A stretch of DNA of 42,230 bases from Hymenobacter coccineus (GCF_001816125.1 NZ_MDZA01000244.1:1-42230), one strand, 5' to 3'. Counted from the first letter of the stretch, positions 1-9,257 are shown. Notes: a model not told the origin generated them from the sequence alone. Numbers and translations: made by a program.

Positions 1-1
1 C

Positions 2-2203
2 CCCGCCCCGGCCACCACCCGGGCCACCGCCGCCAATGCCCAGCAAGCCCTAATGGGCCACGAAGCCGAAATTGAGGCCTTGCTTCAAAAGCTAACGCTG
101 GAGGAAAAGGTGCACATGCTGCACGGCAACTCGGCCTTCGCCGCCGGCGGCGTGGCGCGCCTGAACATCCCCGAAATCATGACCTCGGACGGGCCCCACG
201 GCGTGCGCCCCGAGCAGGGCCGCAACTGGAAGCCCCCCGTGGGCGCCAATGACGCCGGTACCGCCCTGCCCACCAACAACGCCCTGGCCTCGACCTGGAA
301 CCGCGCCCTGACCCACGCCTACGGCACGGTGCTGGGCTCGGAAGCCAACGCCCGCGGCAAGGACATCATCCTGGGGCCGGGCGTCAACATCATCCGGGCG
401 CCGCTGAATGGGCGCAACTTTGAGTACTTCAGCGAGGACCCGTTTTTGGTATCGCAGCTGGTGGTGGGCTACATCCGGGGCGTGCAGGACCAGGGCGTGT
501 CGGCCTGCGTGAAGCACTACGCGGCCAACAACCAGGAAACGCACCGCGACGACGTGGACGTGAGCATGAGCGAGCGGGCCCTGCGCGAAATCTACCTGCC
601 GGCCTTCAAGGCCGCCGTGCAGCAGGGCGGCGTGTACTCGCTGATGGGCTCGTACAACAAGTTTCGGGGCACCTACGCCACCGAAAACGCCTACTTGATG
701 AACACCATCCTGAAGGGAGAGTGGGGCTTTAAAGGCCTGGTGATGAGCGATTGGGGCTCGGTGCACGACACCCAGGAAGCCCTGCGCAACGGCACCGACC
801 TGGAAATGGGCACCGACCTGAGCCTGATGTACCGGAGCGTGGACCAGAGCCAGGCCACGGCCACCGCCAGCACCGCCGCGGCGCCCGCCCGCAGCTACTA
901 CGACCAGTTTTTCCTGGCCGACCCCGCCCTGGCGGCCCTCAAGAAAGACCCCAGCCTGGTGCCGCTGGTGGACGATAAGGTGCGGCGCATTTTGCGGGTG
1001 ATGTACGCCACCCACCAGCTCGGCGGCGCCAAGCGCCAGCCCGGTGCCTACAACACCAAGGAGCACCAGGCCACCGCGCTGCACGTAGCCGAGGAAGGCA
1101 TGGTGCTGCTCAAAAACGAGGGCGGCCTCCTGCCCCTTAAGAAGTCGGTGAAGACCGTGGCCGTGATTGGGGCCAACGCCGAGCGGGCCAACTCGATGGG
1201 CGGCGGCAGCGGCCAGGTGAAGGCCAAGTACGAGATTTCGGCCCTGCAAGGCATCAAGAACGAGTTGGGCAGCGGCGTGAACGTGACGTATGCCCCGGGC
1301 TACACCATTGCCCGCGACCAGAAGGCCGACCCCGCCCTCATTGCCCAGGCCGTGGCCGTCGCCAAGGCCGCCGACGAGGTCATTTTTGTGGGCGGCTCCA
1401 TCCACGGCTACGACTACAGCAAGTGGAGCGACAACGCCTACGACGCCGAGGGCGTGGATAAGCCCGACATGAAGATGCCCTTCGGCCAGGACGAGCTGGT
1501 GCAGGCCGTACTGGCCGCCAACCCGCGCACCGTGGTGGTGCTGCTGGGCGGGGGCCCCATCGACGTGTCGGCCTGGGCCGGCCGGGCCAAGGCCGTGGTG
1601 GAGGCGTGGTACCCCGGCATGGAGGGCGGCAACGCAATTGCCCACGTGCTGTTCGGCGACGTGAACCCCTCGGGCAAGCTGCCGTTCACCTTCCCCGCCA
1701 AGCTCGAAGACTCGCCCGTGTACAAGCTGGGCGAGTACCCCAGCAGCCCCGGCGACCCGCTGAAGGAGGTGTACAAGGACGATATCTACGTGGGCTACCG
1801 CTACTACGACACCTACAAAGTGGCGCCGCAGTACCCCTTCGGCTTCGGCCTGAGCTACACCACCTTCAAGTACGGGGCCCTGGCCGTGACGCCCGGCCCG
1901 CAGAGCGCCACCGTGAAGCTGAGCGTGACCAACAGCGGCAAGGTGGCCGGCGCTGAAGTCGTGCAGCTCTACGTGCACGACAACCAAACCGCCGTGAAGC
2001 GCCCCGAGAAGGAGCTGAAGGCCTTCGAGAAGGTATTCCTGAAGCCTGGCGAAACTAAAACCGTGACCCTAGCCCTGCCCGCCGAATCGTTCAAGTACTA
2101 CGACGAAGGCAAAAAGCAGTGGGTGCTGGCCCCCGGCACGTTCGACCTGCTGGTGGGCAGCTCCTCGCGCGACATCCGCCAAACCGGCACCGTGAAGCTG
2201 TAG
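2..2203 (+). CDS. GH3 beta-glucosidase, 5' end missing
   Basis: Family 3 glycoside hydrolase, a retaining exo-beta-glycosidase that removes terminal glucose or similar sugars from oligosaccharides, probably in the periplasm. The frame is open to the left edge and codes for residues upstream of the first ATG (position 53), ending in an Ala/Gln stretch like a signal-peptide cleavage region. The true start therefore lies outside the window and the ATG at 53 is probably internal. Visible parts: the N-terminal barrel with the KHYAANN motif, the nucleophile Asp in MSDWG (about residue 233 from the ATG at 53), the GH3 C-terminal domain, and a fibronectin-III-like domain near the end (VTNSGKVAGAEVVQLYV). 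Stop at 2203; the GH42 gene follows 143 bases later on the same strand, suggesting a shared glycan-use role. The substrate cannot be told from sequence. Confidence 0.9.
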   Translation, partial: PAPATTRATAANAQQALMGHEAEIEALLQKLTLEEKVHMLHGNSAFAAGGVARLNIPEIMTSDGPHGVRPEQGRNWKPPVGANDAGTALPTNNALASTWNRALTHAYGTVLGSEANARGKDIILGPGVNIIRAPLNGRNFEYFSEDPFLVSQLVVGYIRGVQDQGVSACVKHYAANNQETHRDDVDVSMSERALREIYLPAFKAAVQQGGVYSLMGSYNKFRGTYATENAYLMNTILKGEWGFKGLVMSDWGSVHDTQEALRNGTDLEMGTDLSLMYRSVDQSQATATASTAAAPARSYYDQFFLADPALAALKKDPSLVPLVDDKVRRILRVMYATHQLGGAKRQPGAYNTKEHQATALHVAEEGMVLLKNEGGLLPLKKSVKTVAVIGANAERANSMGGGSGQVKAKYEISALQGIKNELGSGVNVTYAPGYTIARDQKADPALIAQAVAVAKAADEVIFVGGSIHGYDYSKWSDNAYDAEGVDKPDMKMPFGQDELVQAVLAANPRTVVVLLGGGPIDVSAWAGRAKAVVEAWYPGMEGGNAIAHVLFGDVNPSGKLPFTFPAKLEDSPVYKLGEYPSSPGDPLKEVYKDDIYVGYRYYDTYKVAPQYPFGFGLSYTTFKYGALAVTPGPQSATVKLSVTNSGKVAGAEVVQLYVHDNQTAVKRPEKELKAFEKVFLKPGETKTVTLALPAESFKYYDEGKKQWVLAPGTFDLLVGSSSRDIRQTGTVKL

Positions 2204-2223
2204 AACCATAAGCTTGTAACCTT

Positions 2224-2317
2224 GTAGCGCGGACTCTATCGTTCGCGTCGCTGCCCGGTCGCTACCCGATAATCGGTAGGCCGAAGCAAGCGGCGCGGAC
2301 GACAAAGCCCGCGCTAC
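2224..2317. repeat. imperfect inverted repeat between GH3 and GH42
   Basis: Arms of about 33 bases begin with GTAGCGCGG on the left and end with CCCGCGCTAC on the right, with a loop of about 30 bases. The arms match at most positions over GTAGCGCGG..CTTT/CTAT..CG..CGCG.CGCT. It fills the gap between the two glycosidase genes and could fold as a hairpin in RNA. It has no T-run after the stem, so a palindromic intergenic repeat fits better than a classic terminator. Confidence 0.6.
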
Positions 2318-2346
2318 GTGCTTGTACCCTGCATACTTTCTTGCTT

Positions 2347-4421
2347 ATGAAACACTTGCTGCTCACCCTTGGTCTGCTGGCCGGGGCCCTGCCCGGAGCC
2401 CGGGCCCAAACCCGGCCCATCAAACAGGACAAGCTGCTCTACGGCGTGGCGTACTACGACGAGTACATGCCCTACGACCGCCTGGACAAGGACGTGGCCA
2501 TGATGAAGGCCACGGGCATCAACGTGGTGCGCATCGCCGAATCGACGTGGAGCACGCTGGAGCCGCAGGAGGGTGTGTTCGACTACTCGCACGTGGACCG
2601 GGTGCTGAACGCCATGCACAAGGCCGGCATCAGCGTCATTATCGGCACGCCGACCTACGCGGTGCCCACGTGGCTGGCCCGCAAGTACCCGGCCATCCTG
2701 GCCGTCACTGCGCGCGGGCAAAACCAGTACGGCGTGCGCCAGAACATGGATATCAGCAACCCCGACTTTCGCCGCCACGCCGAGGCGGTGATTAGGGCCC
2801 TGGTGGGGCACGTGAAGAACCACCCGGCCATCATCGGCTACCAGGTGGACAACGAGACGAAGGCCTACGGCACGGCCGGGCCGGCGGTGCAGGCGCTGTT
2901 CGTGAAGCACATGCAGCAGAAGTTTCCGTCGCTCGACGTGCTGAACAAGGCCTACGGGCTGGATTACTGGAGCAACCGCATCAACAGCTGGGAGGATTTT
3001 CCGTCCACGGTAGGCACCATCAACGCCAGCCTGGGCAGCGAGTTCAGCGCGTTTCAGCGGCAGCTCGTGACGGACTACCTGGCCTGGCAGGCAGCCATCG
3101 TGCGCGAGTACAAGAAGCCGGAGCAGTTCGTCACCCAGAACTTTGACCTGGGCTGGCGCGGCGCCTCCTACGGCATCCAGCCCGAGGTGGACCACTTCGC
3201 CGCTGCCAAGGCGCTGGACGTGGCGGGCATCGACATTTACCACCCCAGCCAGGACCAGCTCACGGGTACCGAAATTGCCTTCGGCGGCGACCTGACCCGC
3301 TCAATGAAAGGCGGCCAAAACTATCTGGTGCTCGAAACTGAGGCCCAGGGCTTCCCGCAGTGGGTGCCCTACCCGGGCCAGCTGCGCCTGCAGGCCTTCA
3401 GCCACCTGGCCTCGGGGGCTAATATGGTGGAGTACTGGCACTGGAGCAGCATCCACAACTCGGCCGAAACGTACTGGAAGGGCCTGCTCAGCCACGACTT
3501 CATGCCCAGCCCGACCTACGACGAGGCCGGCACCATCGGCCGCGACTTCCAGCGCCTGAGCCCGCAGCTTGTCAACCTAAAGAAGACCAACAAAGTCGCC
3601 ATCCTTTTCAGCAACCAGGCCCTGACAGCGGAAGGCTGGTTTGCCAACGGGCTGGAATACAACGAGGTGCTGCGGCCCTTCTACGATGCGCTGTACCGCC
3701 AGAACGTGGGCTGCGACCTGGTGGACCCCAGCAGCCCCAACCTCGACCAGTACCAGCTCCTCATCGTGCCCATGCTCTACGCCGCGCCCACCAGCCTGCT
3801 GGAGCGGCTCAACCAGTTTGTGCAAAAGGGCGGCCACCTGGTGTGCACCTACCGCAGCGGCTTTTCGGACGAGAACGTGCAGGTGCGCAGCACCGTGCAG
3901 CCGGGCGTGCTCAGCGCGGCCCTCGGCGTGACGTACAGCCAGTTCACGGCCCCCGTCAACGTCGGCCTGAAGGGCGACCCGTACCACGTGGGCGCTAAGG
4001 ACAATGAGGTGACTACGTGGATGGAGCTGCTCACGCCCACCACGGCCACCGTACTGGCCAGCTACGACCACCCCGTGTGGGGCAAGTACGCGGCCATCAC
4101 CGAGAACCGCTACGGCAAGGGCCTGGCCACCTACGTGGGCTGCCACACCGGCCCGGTGCTGGTGGAGAAAATTGTGGCCGACGCCGTGAAAAAAGCCAAC
4201 CTCTGGGGCCCGACCAGGCCCTGGCCTTCCCAATCATCACCCGTGCGGGCGTCAACCAGCGCGGCAAGGCGGTGCACTACTACTTCAACTACGCCGCCGC
4301 GCCCGCCACCGCCACCTACCCCCACGGCCGCGGCCGCGAGCTGCTCTCGGGCGAGGCCGTGGCTAAAAACCAGTCGTTGGCCCTCGCCCCTTGGGGCGTG
4401 AAAATCGTGGAAGAGCAGTAG
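2347..4421 (+). CDS. GH42 beta-galactosidase, frameshifted near 4205-4211
   Basis: Family 42 glycoside hydrolase, which removes terminal beta-galactose; an N-terminal signal peptide (MKHLLLTLGLLAGALPGARA) sends it to the envelope. The ATG at 2347 is chosen over the TTG two codons upstream. The TIM barrel begins at YGVAYYDEYMP. The likely acid/base is Glu170 in YQVDNE and the likely nucleophile Glu330 in VLETEAQ. A trimerisation-like domain follows (KVAILFSNQ onward). After ANLWGP the frame is lost: a shift at the run GGGGCCC (4205-4211) restores a normal C-terminus (DQALAFPIITRAGVN to KIVEEQ) ending at 4421. Adding one C would give 691 residues. Without it the product ends at 4401 with a low-complexity tail. 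A sequencing error is the simplest explanation; the family call is firm. Confidence 0.88.
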
Positions 4422-4426
4422 TTAGT

Positions 4427-4509
4427 CAGTTAAAAGTTTTGAGTTAAAAGTAAAATCTGACTTCACTACGAAGCCAGGATTTTAACTTTTAACTCAAAAC
4501 TTTTAACTG
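4427..4509. repeat. near-perfect AT-rich inverted repeat, possible bidirectional terminator
   Basis: Arms 4427-4457 and 4478-4509 match at 31 of 32 positions with one single-base gap (CAGTTAAAAGTTTTGAG...), around a 20-base loop. The repeat fills the whole gap between the convergent GH42 and aminotransferase genes and ends at the base before the aminotransferase stop codon. It could end transcription from both sides. Its AT richness contrasts sharply with the surrounding genes. Confidence 0.75.
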
Positions 4510-5787
4510 TTAGTGCGCCACCGGTTCGCGCACGCCCAGCGCGTCGAGGGCGGCCGGCAGGCGTAGCAGCGCCGCTTCGATGGAAGCCATCGACTCGGCG
4601 CCGACCGAGAGGCGGAACCACGGATCGGTGGCTTCGGCCCCGAAGGCGCTGAACGGCACCATGGCCAGCCCGGCGGCTTGGATGAGGTACGAGGCCAGGT
4701 CTTTGCCCGTGGCCAGCACTTGGCCGGCGGGCGTGGTGCGGCCCACCGCGTCGATGCGGGTGGTGAGGTAGATGGCCCCGGCCGGCGCGATGGCCGCCAC
4801 CGGGTAGCCCTGGGCCTCCAGGGCCCCCAGGCCGTCGTAGAGGGCCTGCAAGCTGCGCTGCAAGCCGGCCTTGATGCCGTCGAGGAAGGCATCAACGGCC
4901 CCGGTTTGGGGCAGGAACTTGGCGGCGGCCACTTGCTCGGCCTTGGGGGCCCAGGCCCCCACGTGGCCCAGAATCGCCTTCATCTGGTCAATGACCAGGG
5001 CGGGCCCGAAGGCGTAGCCCACGCGCACGCCGGTGGCGGCGAAGCACTTGGAGAGGCCGTCGATGTAGAGCACGTACTCGCGCAGGGCGGGGCGCAGGCT
5101 CACGGGGTCGAAGTGCTCGGTTTCGCCGAAGGTCAGCAGCCAGTAAATCTGGTCGTAGAGGATGTAGAGGGGCTTTTCGTTGGGGCCCCGGCTTTGGTTT
5201 TCGAGCAGCACCAGGTCGCAGATTTCCTCGAGCGCGGCCTTGGTGAACACCGTGCCCGTGGGGTTCAGCGGCGAACACAGGGCCAACAGCGTGGCCCCGG
5301 CCAGGTGGGGGGCCAGGTCGGCGGCGGTGGGCATGAAGTCGGCCTCGGGGCGGGTGGGCACGGCCACGGGCACGGCCCCGGTGAGGTGGCAGTAGTGGTT
5401 GTTGTTCCACGACGGCACCGGGAACACCACCCGGTCGCCGGGGTCCACCAGGGCCCGGTAGGCGGCGTAAATGAGCGGGCGCGAGCCCCCGGCCACCAGA
5501 AACTCGGCCGGCGTGTACGTCAGACCCTGCCGATCATGCACAAAGTCGGCCGCCGCCTGGCGCAGCTCGGCGATGCCGGGCGCGGGCGGGTAGTTGGTTT
5601 GGTGCTGCTGGTAGGCGGCGATGATGCCCGCTTGCAAGCCGTCGGGAATTGGGAACAGGGCGGGGTCGAAGTCGCCGATGGTGAGGTTGCAGATGGTCGC
5701 GCCCTGGCGCACCATCTCGCTCACCTCGTTGCCTATTTTGATGATTTCGGAGCCGCTGAGGCCCGCGGCCAGGTGCGATATTTTCAT
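4510..5787 (-). CDS. class I/II PLP-dependent aminotransferase
   Basis: Fold-type I aminotransferase of the aspartate aminotransferase superfamily, 425 residues, cytosolic, expected to move an amino group between an amino acid and a 2-oxo acid. The ATG at 5787 (MKISHLAAGLSGSEI) was chosen because the 59 extra codons upstream read as repeat-derived, arginine/proline-rich sequence. Visible PLP-site features: SPLNPTGT (Asn175), Asp212 in ILYDQIY, and the Schiff-base Lys247 in GLSKCFAATGVRVGY. An Arg near the C-terminus (WFRLSVGA) is the probable carboxylate-binding residue. The substrate is not clear from motifs. The gene stands alone, convergent with GH42 and downstream of a hairpin pair, so it is probably transcribed on its own. 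Confidence 0.9.
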   Translation of the reverse strand: MKISHLAAGLSGSEIIKIGNEVSEMVRQGATICNLTIGDFDPALFPIPDGLQAGIIAAYQQHQTNYPPAPGIAELRQAAADFVHDRQGLTYTPAEFLVAGGSRPLIYAAYRALVDPGDRVVFPVPSWNNNHYCHLTGAVPVAVPTRPEADFMPTAADLAPHLAGATLLALCSPLNPTGTVFTKAALEEICDLVLLENQSRGPNEKPLYILYDQIYWLLTFGETEHFDPVSLRPALREYVLYIDGLSKCFAATGVRVGYAFGPALVIDQMKAILGHVGAWAPKAEQVAAAKFLPQTGAVDAFLDGIKAGLQRSLQALYDGLGALEAQGYPVAAIAPAGAIYLTTRIDAVGRTTPAGQVLATGKDLASYLIQAAGLAMVPFSAFGAEATDPWFRLSVGAESMASIEAALLRLPAALDALGVREPVAH

Positions 5788-5822
5788 GGGAAGAGAAAAG
5801 GAAAGACGGCCGGTTGGCGCAG

Positions 5823-5830
5823 CGAAGGTA
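5823..5830 (-). promoter_or_regulatory. possible -7 element for the aminotransferase
   Basis: TACCTTCG on the minus strand matches the Bacteroidota -7 consensus TAnnTTTG at all but one position and lies 35 bases before the start at 5787. No well-spaced TTG element is obvious upstream, so this is tentative. Confidence 0.3.
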
Positions 5831-5880
5831 TTATCCCCGCAACAACCGGAAGGGCGTCTGGGTTGCCGGGGGGCTCTGGG

Positions 5881-5912
5881 GCGGGCTGCCGGCTTTTTCG
5901 CCGGCAGCCCGC
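5881..5912. repeat. perfect 13-bp hairpin, first of a related pair
   Basis: GCGGGCTGCCGGC pairs perfectly with GCCGGCAGCCCGC across a loop of six bases (TTTTTC). A second copy, reverse-complement-like with one mismatch in the stem, lies about 80 bases away at 5989-6019. The pair sits between the TonB-barrel gene's 3' end and the aminotransferase start. Confidence 0.75.
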
Positions 5913-5988
5913 TAATCGTTGCGGGAAGGCTACGTGGGCGCTTGCGCCATTGCCGACTGACCAACGATTCCTAACGATTCAGCGATTA

Positions 5989-6019
5989 CCGGGCAGCCGG
6001 CGAAAAGCCGGCAGCCCGG
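5989..6019. repeat. second copy of the GGGCTGCCGGC hairpin
   Basis: The stem CCGGGCAGCCGGC pairs with GCCGGCAGCCCGG at 12 of 13 positions around the loop GAAAA. It is the reverse complement of the hairpin at 5881-5912 apart from the mismatch. It lies 28 bases past the stop codon of the TonB-barrel gene on the minus strand and may serve as its terminator. Confidence 0.7.
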
Positions 6020-6046
6020 GCCGGGGGCCCTGTGGCTGTTGCGCGG

Positions 6047-8509
6047 CTACTGCCCGGCGGCGCGGCGCAATTCCTCTTCGGCGCCGGCGGCGCGCTTGCG
6101 GGCCCCGGCCACCGTGGCGCTGCCGAAGCGGTAGGTGAAGGCCAGCGTGGCCACCCGCGTGTCCAGCCGCTGGTAGAATGTTTCCGCGAAGGTGGCGTAG
6201 CTCTGCGTAGAGCGGATGGGCGTGGTGTAGAAGATGTCGGCCACGTTCAAGCGCAGCGTGGCCTGCTTGGCCCACAGGCTTTTTTGCAGGCCGGCCGCCA
6301 CCTGGCCGCGGTACTTCAGCCGCTCGTAGCCGAAGGTTTCGCCGGTTTCAAAGTTCGTGCTCAGCTCGCCCGACCAGCCGCCGGGCAGGGCAAACGTGTT
6401 GCTGCCCGAGAAGGTGAGGGCTGGCCGGCGGTTGATGGGCGGCCCCCCCGCGGGGCCCCCCACGAAGCGGGCGTAGTAGAGCACGGCGTTGCCGTAGAAC
6501 GTCCACCACGGGGCCAGCGTGAGCGGCGCGGTGAGGGTGAGGGCGTAGTTGTGCTGCACGGCCAGATTCACGCTCTGGCTCACCACCAGCAGGTTGCCTT
6601 CGGGGCTGGGCTGGCTCTGGATGACAATGGGCCGGTCGGTGCGGCTGTAGCTGAGGCCGGTGCTGAACTTCTGGCGGAAGGTATGGGTCAGCTCCACGTT
6701 GTAGCTGGTGGCGGGCACCAGGCTGGGGTTGCCCGCGCCGTACGAGGTGGGGTCGATGTAGACGCGCAACGGGTTCACCTGGTTGTAGATGGGGCGCTCG
6801 ATGCGGCGGCTCAGGGCCAGACTCAGCGCGTGCCGGTCGTTGAAGGTCTGGTCCACCGACAGGCTTGGGAAGAGCTGAAAGTAGTGGCGCTCGAAGTCGT
6901 CAGAACCGTTTGCCGACTGGCCCAGCGTGTTGGTTTGCTCGGCGCGCAGGCCGGCTTGCAGGGCCGTGCGGGCCCCGGCGCGGCGCAGGATGCCGTAGGC
7001 GGCGTTCACGTTCTCGTCGTAGCGAAACGTGTTGGAAATGCCCAGGTCCCGGTCCGTCACGCCGTTCTGCGTGCGGTCGAACGCCACGTCGTTGTCCGAG
7101 CGCACGCTCGTAACCTTGGCCCCGGTCTCCAGGCGCACGCGGTGGGGCAGGGGCCGGGCGTAGTCGGCCTTCACCGATTCAATGTAGAGGCGGCTTTGCT
7201 GGTTGCCAGCGAGCAGGCCCAGGGGCCCACTGGGCTGGTCGTAGGCCGTGGTCAGGCCGGTGAGCCGGCGGGTGTCGTAGCGGGCATAGTCGGCGTCGGC
7301 CGAGAGCGTGGCAGCCCCGGCAGAATCGGCAAAGACGTGGCGCAGGTTCGCGTTGAGCGTGGCGTTGGGCCGGTGCACGTCCTGGGTGATGACCGCGCGG
7401 TAGCGGCTGGCTAGGGCCACCGCGCCGTCGTACGTAGTGGTCTGGTTCTGGTTGGTGCTGGCGAGCTGGTGGGCCAGGCCGCCCGCGGTCACGCCTACCA
7501 GGGTGCGGGCCGAAAGATTGAAGTCGGCCCCCACCTTAAAGGCGTGCGACTGCAAGTGGCTCACCAAATCGTTGTTTTGTACGCTGCTGCGGCCGGGGCC
7601 CCCGGCGGGCGCAAACTGCCGCTCAATGTCAACCCGCGTGAAATTGCGCCGGTCGGAGTAGGTGTAGTTGCCGAAGGCGTTGAACCGTTGGCGGCGGTAG
7701 TTAAGGGCCCCACCGCTGGTAAACTTGCCGAACTCGCCGCGGCCGTAGGCGGCGTTCACGCTGCCGTTGGTGCCTAGGCGCTGGTCCTTCTTGAGGTGAA
7801 TGGCGATGACGCCGGCCGTGCCTTGGGCGTCGTAGCTGGCGGGCGGGTTGGTAATCAGCTCGATGGTACTCACTTGCTCGGCGGGCAGGGCCCGCAGCAG
7901 GTCGGCCAGCTCGGTACCGGTCAGGGCCAGGCGCTTGCCATCGAGCAGCACCAACAGGCCCTGGCGGCCGCGCAGGCCGATGTTGTCGCCCGCATCCACC
8001 GTCACGCCCGGGGCCCGGCCCAGCAGGTCGAGGGTGGTGGCGCCGGCCGCTAGGGGGCTGTTCTCCACGTTCAGCACGGTGCGGTCGGCCAGGTGCTCAT
8101 ACAGCGGCCGGGCGGCCGTCACGGATACCTCCGCCAGGGCCGTGCCGGCGCTGCGGGCCAGCACCAACGGCGCCAGGGCCAGGCCCGCGGCTGGCAGCTC
8201 AAACGCCGGGCTCCACTGCCGCTGAAACCCCACCTGCGCCGCCGACACCAAGTAGCGTCCGCCCGGGGCCGCCGCCAGCCGGAACGTGCCCTGGGCCCCG
8301 GTAAATTCTGCCTTCACCGCCACCGAGTCGGCGGCGCGGTGCAGCGTGACGGTGGCAAAGACCACCGGGGCCCCCGCGTTGTCGGCCACGGTGCCGTTAA
8401 CGGCGGTGCCCGCTTGGCCCATACCCGCTAGTGGTAGCGCCAGCAGCCCGGCCACGACGAAGCAGCGGGTGAAAATAAAATATAACCTTGTTGAGAAAAA
8501 ATTGTGCAT
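6047..8509 (-). CDS. TonB-dependent receptor-like outer-membrane barrel (OMP_b-brl_3 type)
   Basis: Outer-membrane protein of 820 residues. Order of parts: a hydrophobic signal segment (about residues 8-32, ending MGQA), a carboxypeptidase-regulatory-like beta domain (about 35-120, NGTVADNAGAPVVFATVTL), a plug domain (about 130-230, with LLGRAPGVTVDAGDNIGLRGRQ and LITNPPASYDAQG), then a long beta barrel with alternating aromatic strands to the C-terminus. This is the layout of the Bacteroidota outer-membrane beta-barrel family related to TonB receptors. No SusD-like partner is nearby, so it is not a classic SusCD glycan pair. The cargo is unknown. The C-terminal tail after FTYRFGSA is unusually Arg/Ala-rich, so the barrel probably ends about 25 residues before the stop. 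Confidence 0.9.
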   Translation of the reverse strand: MHNFFSTRLYFIFTRCFVVAGLLALPLAGMGQAGTAVNGTVADNAGAPVVFATVTLHRAADSVAVKAEFTGAQGTFRLAAAPGGRYLVSAAQVGFQRQWSPAFELPAAGLALAPLVLARSAGTALAEVSVTAARPLYEHLADRTVLNVENSPLAAGATTLDLLGRAPGVTVDAGDNIGLRGRQGLLVLLDGKRLALTGTELADLLRALPAEQVSTIELITNPPASYDAQGTAGVIAIHLKKDQRLGTNGSVNAAYGRGEFGKFTSGGALNYRRQRFNAFGNYTYSDRRNFTRVDIERQFAPAGGPGRSSVQNNDLVSHLQSHAFKVGADFNLSARTLVGVTAGGLAHQLASTNQNQTTTYDGAVALASRYRAVITQDVHRPNATLNANLRHVFADSAGAATLSADADYARYDTRRLTGLTTAYDQPSGPLGLLAGNQQSRLYIESVKADYARPLPHRVRLETGAKVTSVRSDNDVAFDRTQNGVTDRDLGISNTFRYDENVNAAYGILRRAGARTALQAGLRAEQTNTLGQSANGSDDFERHYFQLFPSLSVDQTFNDRHALSLALSRRIERPIYNQVNPLRVYIDPTSYGAGNPSLVPATSYNVELTHTFRQKFSTGLSYSRTDRPIVIQSQPSPEGNLLVVSQSVNLAVQHNYALTLTAPLTLAPWWTFYGNAVLYYARFVGGPAGGPPINRRPALTFSGSNTFALPGGWSGELSTNFETGETFGYERLKYRGQVAAGLQKSLWAKQATLRLNVADIFYTTPIRSTQSYATFAETFYQRLDTRVATLAFTYRFGSATVAGARKRAAGAEEELRRAAGQ

Positions 8510-8595
8510 AGGCTATCCGGCAGCTAAAAAAAATCGTAACCAGGAGCAGACCCGTGGAAGGCACATGACGTAATTGTGAAGAGGTCCCCCATTGC

Positions 8596-8623
8596 CTGGG
8601 TCTGGAGCCTTTCCCAGACCCAG
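8596..8623. repeat. 10-bp perfect stem-loop
   Basis: CTGGGTCTGG pairs with CCAGACCCAG across an eight-base loop in the divergent intergenic region. No T-run follows. It might be an operator or a structured leader; the role is unknown. Confidence 0.5.
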
Positions 8624-8807
8624 TGTTGGCAGGTGCTGAACCAATTGCAGTCAGGCATTTAGGTTAAAAAAGGTGGCGATTGGATGACTAGCAGGACTGG
8701 AAGATATAGGCAAAGTCCCTCACTTTCCAACGGCTAATTCGGCTTTCTGCCCGGGGCCCCGGGGGCCCGGCCGCGGCCCGCGGCAGAGCCGGCCACCGGG
8801 CCTTTGG

Positions 8808-8815
8808 TATTTTTG
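8808..8815 (+). promoter_or_regulatory. TAnnTTTG -7 element adjoining the tsaE start
   Basis: TATTTTTG matches TAnnTTTG exactly and ends only four bases before the ATG at 8820. If used, transcription would begin at or next to the start codon, giving a leaderless or nearly leaderless message. No clear TTG -33 element is seen in the GC-rich sequence upstream. Confidence 0.35.
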
Positions 8816-8819
8816 CCCG

Positions 8820-9257
8820 ATGCTTCCCGTTCAGCTTTCCGTGCCCGCCCTCGCCAACCTGCCCGCCGCCGCCCGGCAGCTGGCCGCCGCCATTGCCGCC
8901 AGCGGCTGCCCCGTGGTGGCGCTGGTGGGCGAAATGGGCGCCGGCAAAACCACCCTCGTGCGGGCCCTGGGCGCGGCCCTGGGCGTGGCCGACGACATCA
9001 GCAGCCCCACCTTCGGCCTGGTGCACGAGTACCGCGACGGCCGCGGGGCCCCGGTGTACCACTTCGACTTTTACCGCATCGATTCCGTCGACGAAGCCGC
9101 CCGCATCGGGGCCGCCGAGTACTTCGATTCGGGGTATCTTTGCTTAGTCGAGTGGCCCAACCGCGTGGCCGCGCTGCTGCCCGTGCCCCGGCTCGAACTC
9201 ACCCTCACCCCCACGGGCCCCGAAGCCCGGGAGATTGAATTAAAAATTATAAATTAA
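8820..9257 (+). CDS. tsaE: tRNA threonylcarbamoyladenosine biosynthesis ATPase TsaE
   Basis: P-loop ATPase of 145 residues that works with TsaB and TsaD to make the t6A modification at position 37 of ANN-decoding tRNAs in the cytosol. It shows the Walker A motif GEMGAGKTTL (about residues 38-47), the family segment SSPTFGLVHEY, the FDFYRI motif, and VEWPNRV near the end. Length is normal for the family. The last codons (EIELKIIN) and the stop lie inside the left arm of a perfect AT-rich inverted repeat at 9237-9338, so the repeat supplies the C-terminus. The alanine dehydrogenase-like gene follows on the same strand 94 bases later. Confidence 0.95.
   Translation: MLPVQLSVPALANLPAAARQLAAAIAASGCPVVALVGEMGAGKTTLVRALGAALGVADDISSPTFGLVHEYRDGRGAPVYHFDFYRIDSVDEAARIGAAEYFDSGYLCLVEWPNRVAALLPVPRLELTLTPTGPEAREIELKIIN

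Larger units (their letters stand above)
8510..8819. other. 310-base intergenic region between divergent genes
   Basis: No gene was found. It holds the upstream region of the minus-strand TonB barrel, a perfect 10-bp hairpin at 8596-8623, GC-rich tracts with GGGGCCCC (8753-8760), and a TAnnTTTG element at 8808-8815 just before tsaE. Confidence 0.6.

Noticed and set aside
92..1987. Long minus-strand open frame of 631 codons opposite the GH3 gene
   Set aside because: His/Val/Gly-rich mirror of a GC-rich coding strand with no recognisable domain. The plus strand carries a clear GH3 enzyme.
1..4421. Polysaccharide utilisation locus (SusC/SusD type)
   Set aside because: GH3 and GH42 lie together, but no SusD-like protein or SusC partner is adjacent in the visible part. 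The window edge prevents a firm decision.
4678..6138. 486-codon plus-strand open frame opposite the aminotransferase
   Set aside because: No domain; the minus strand shows a complete PLP-dependent aminotransferase.
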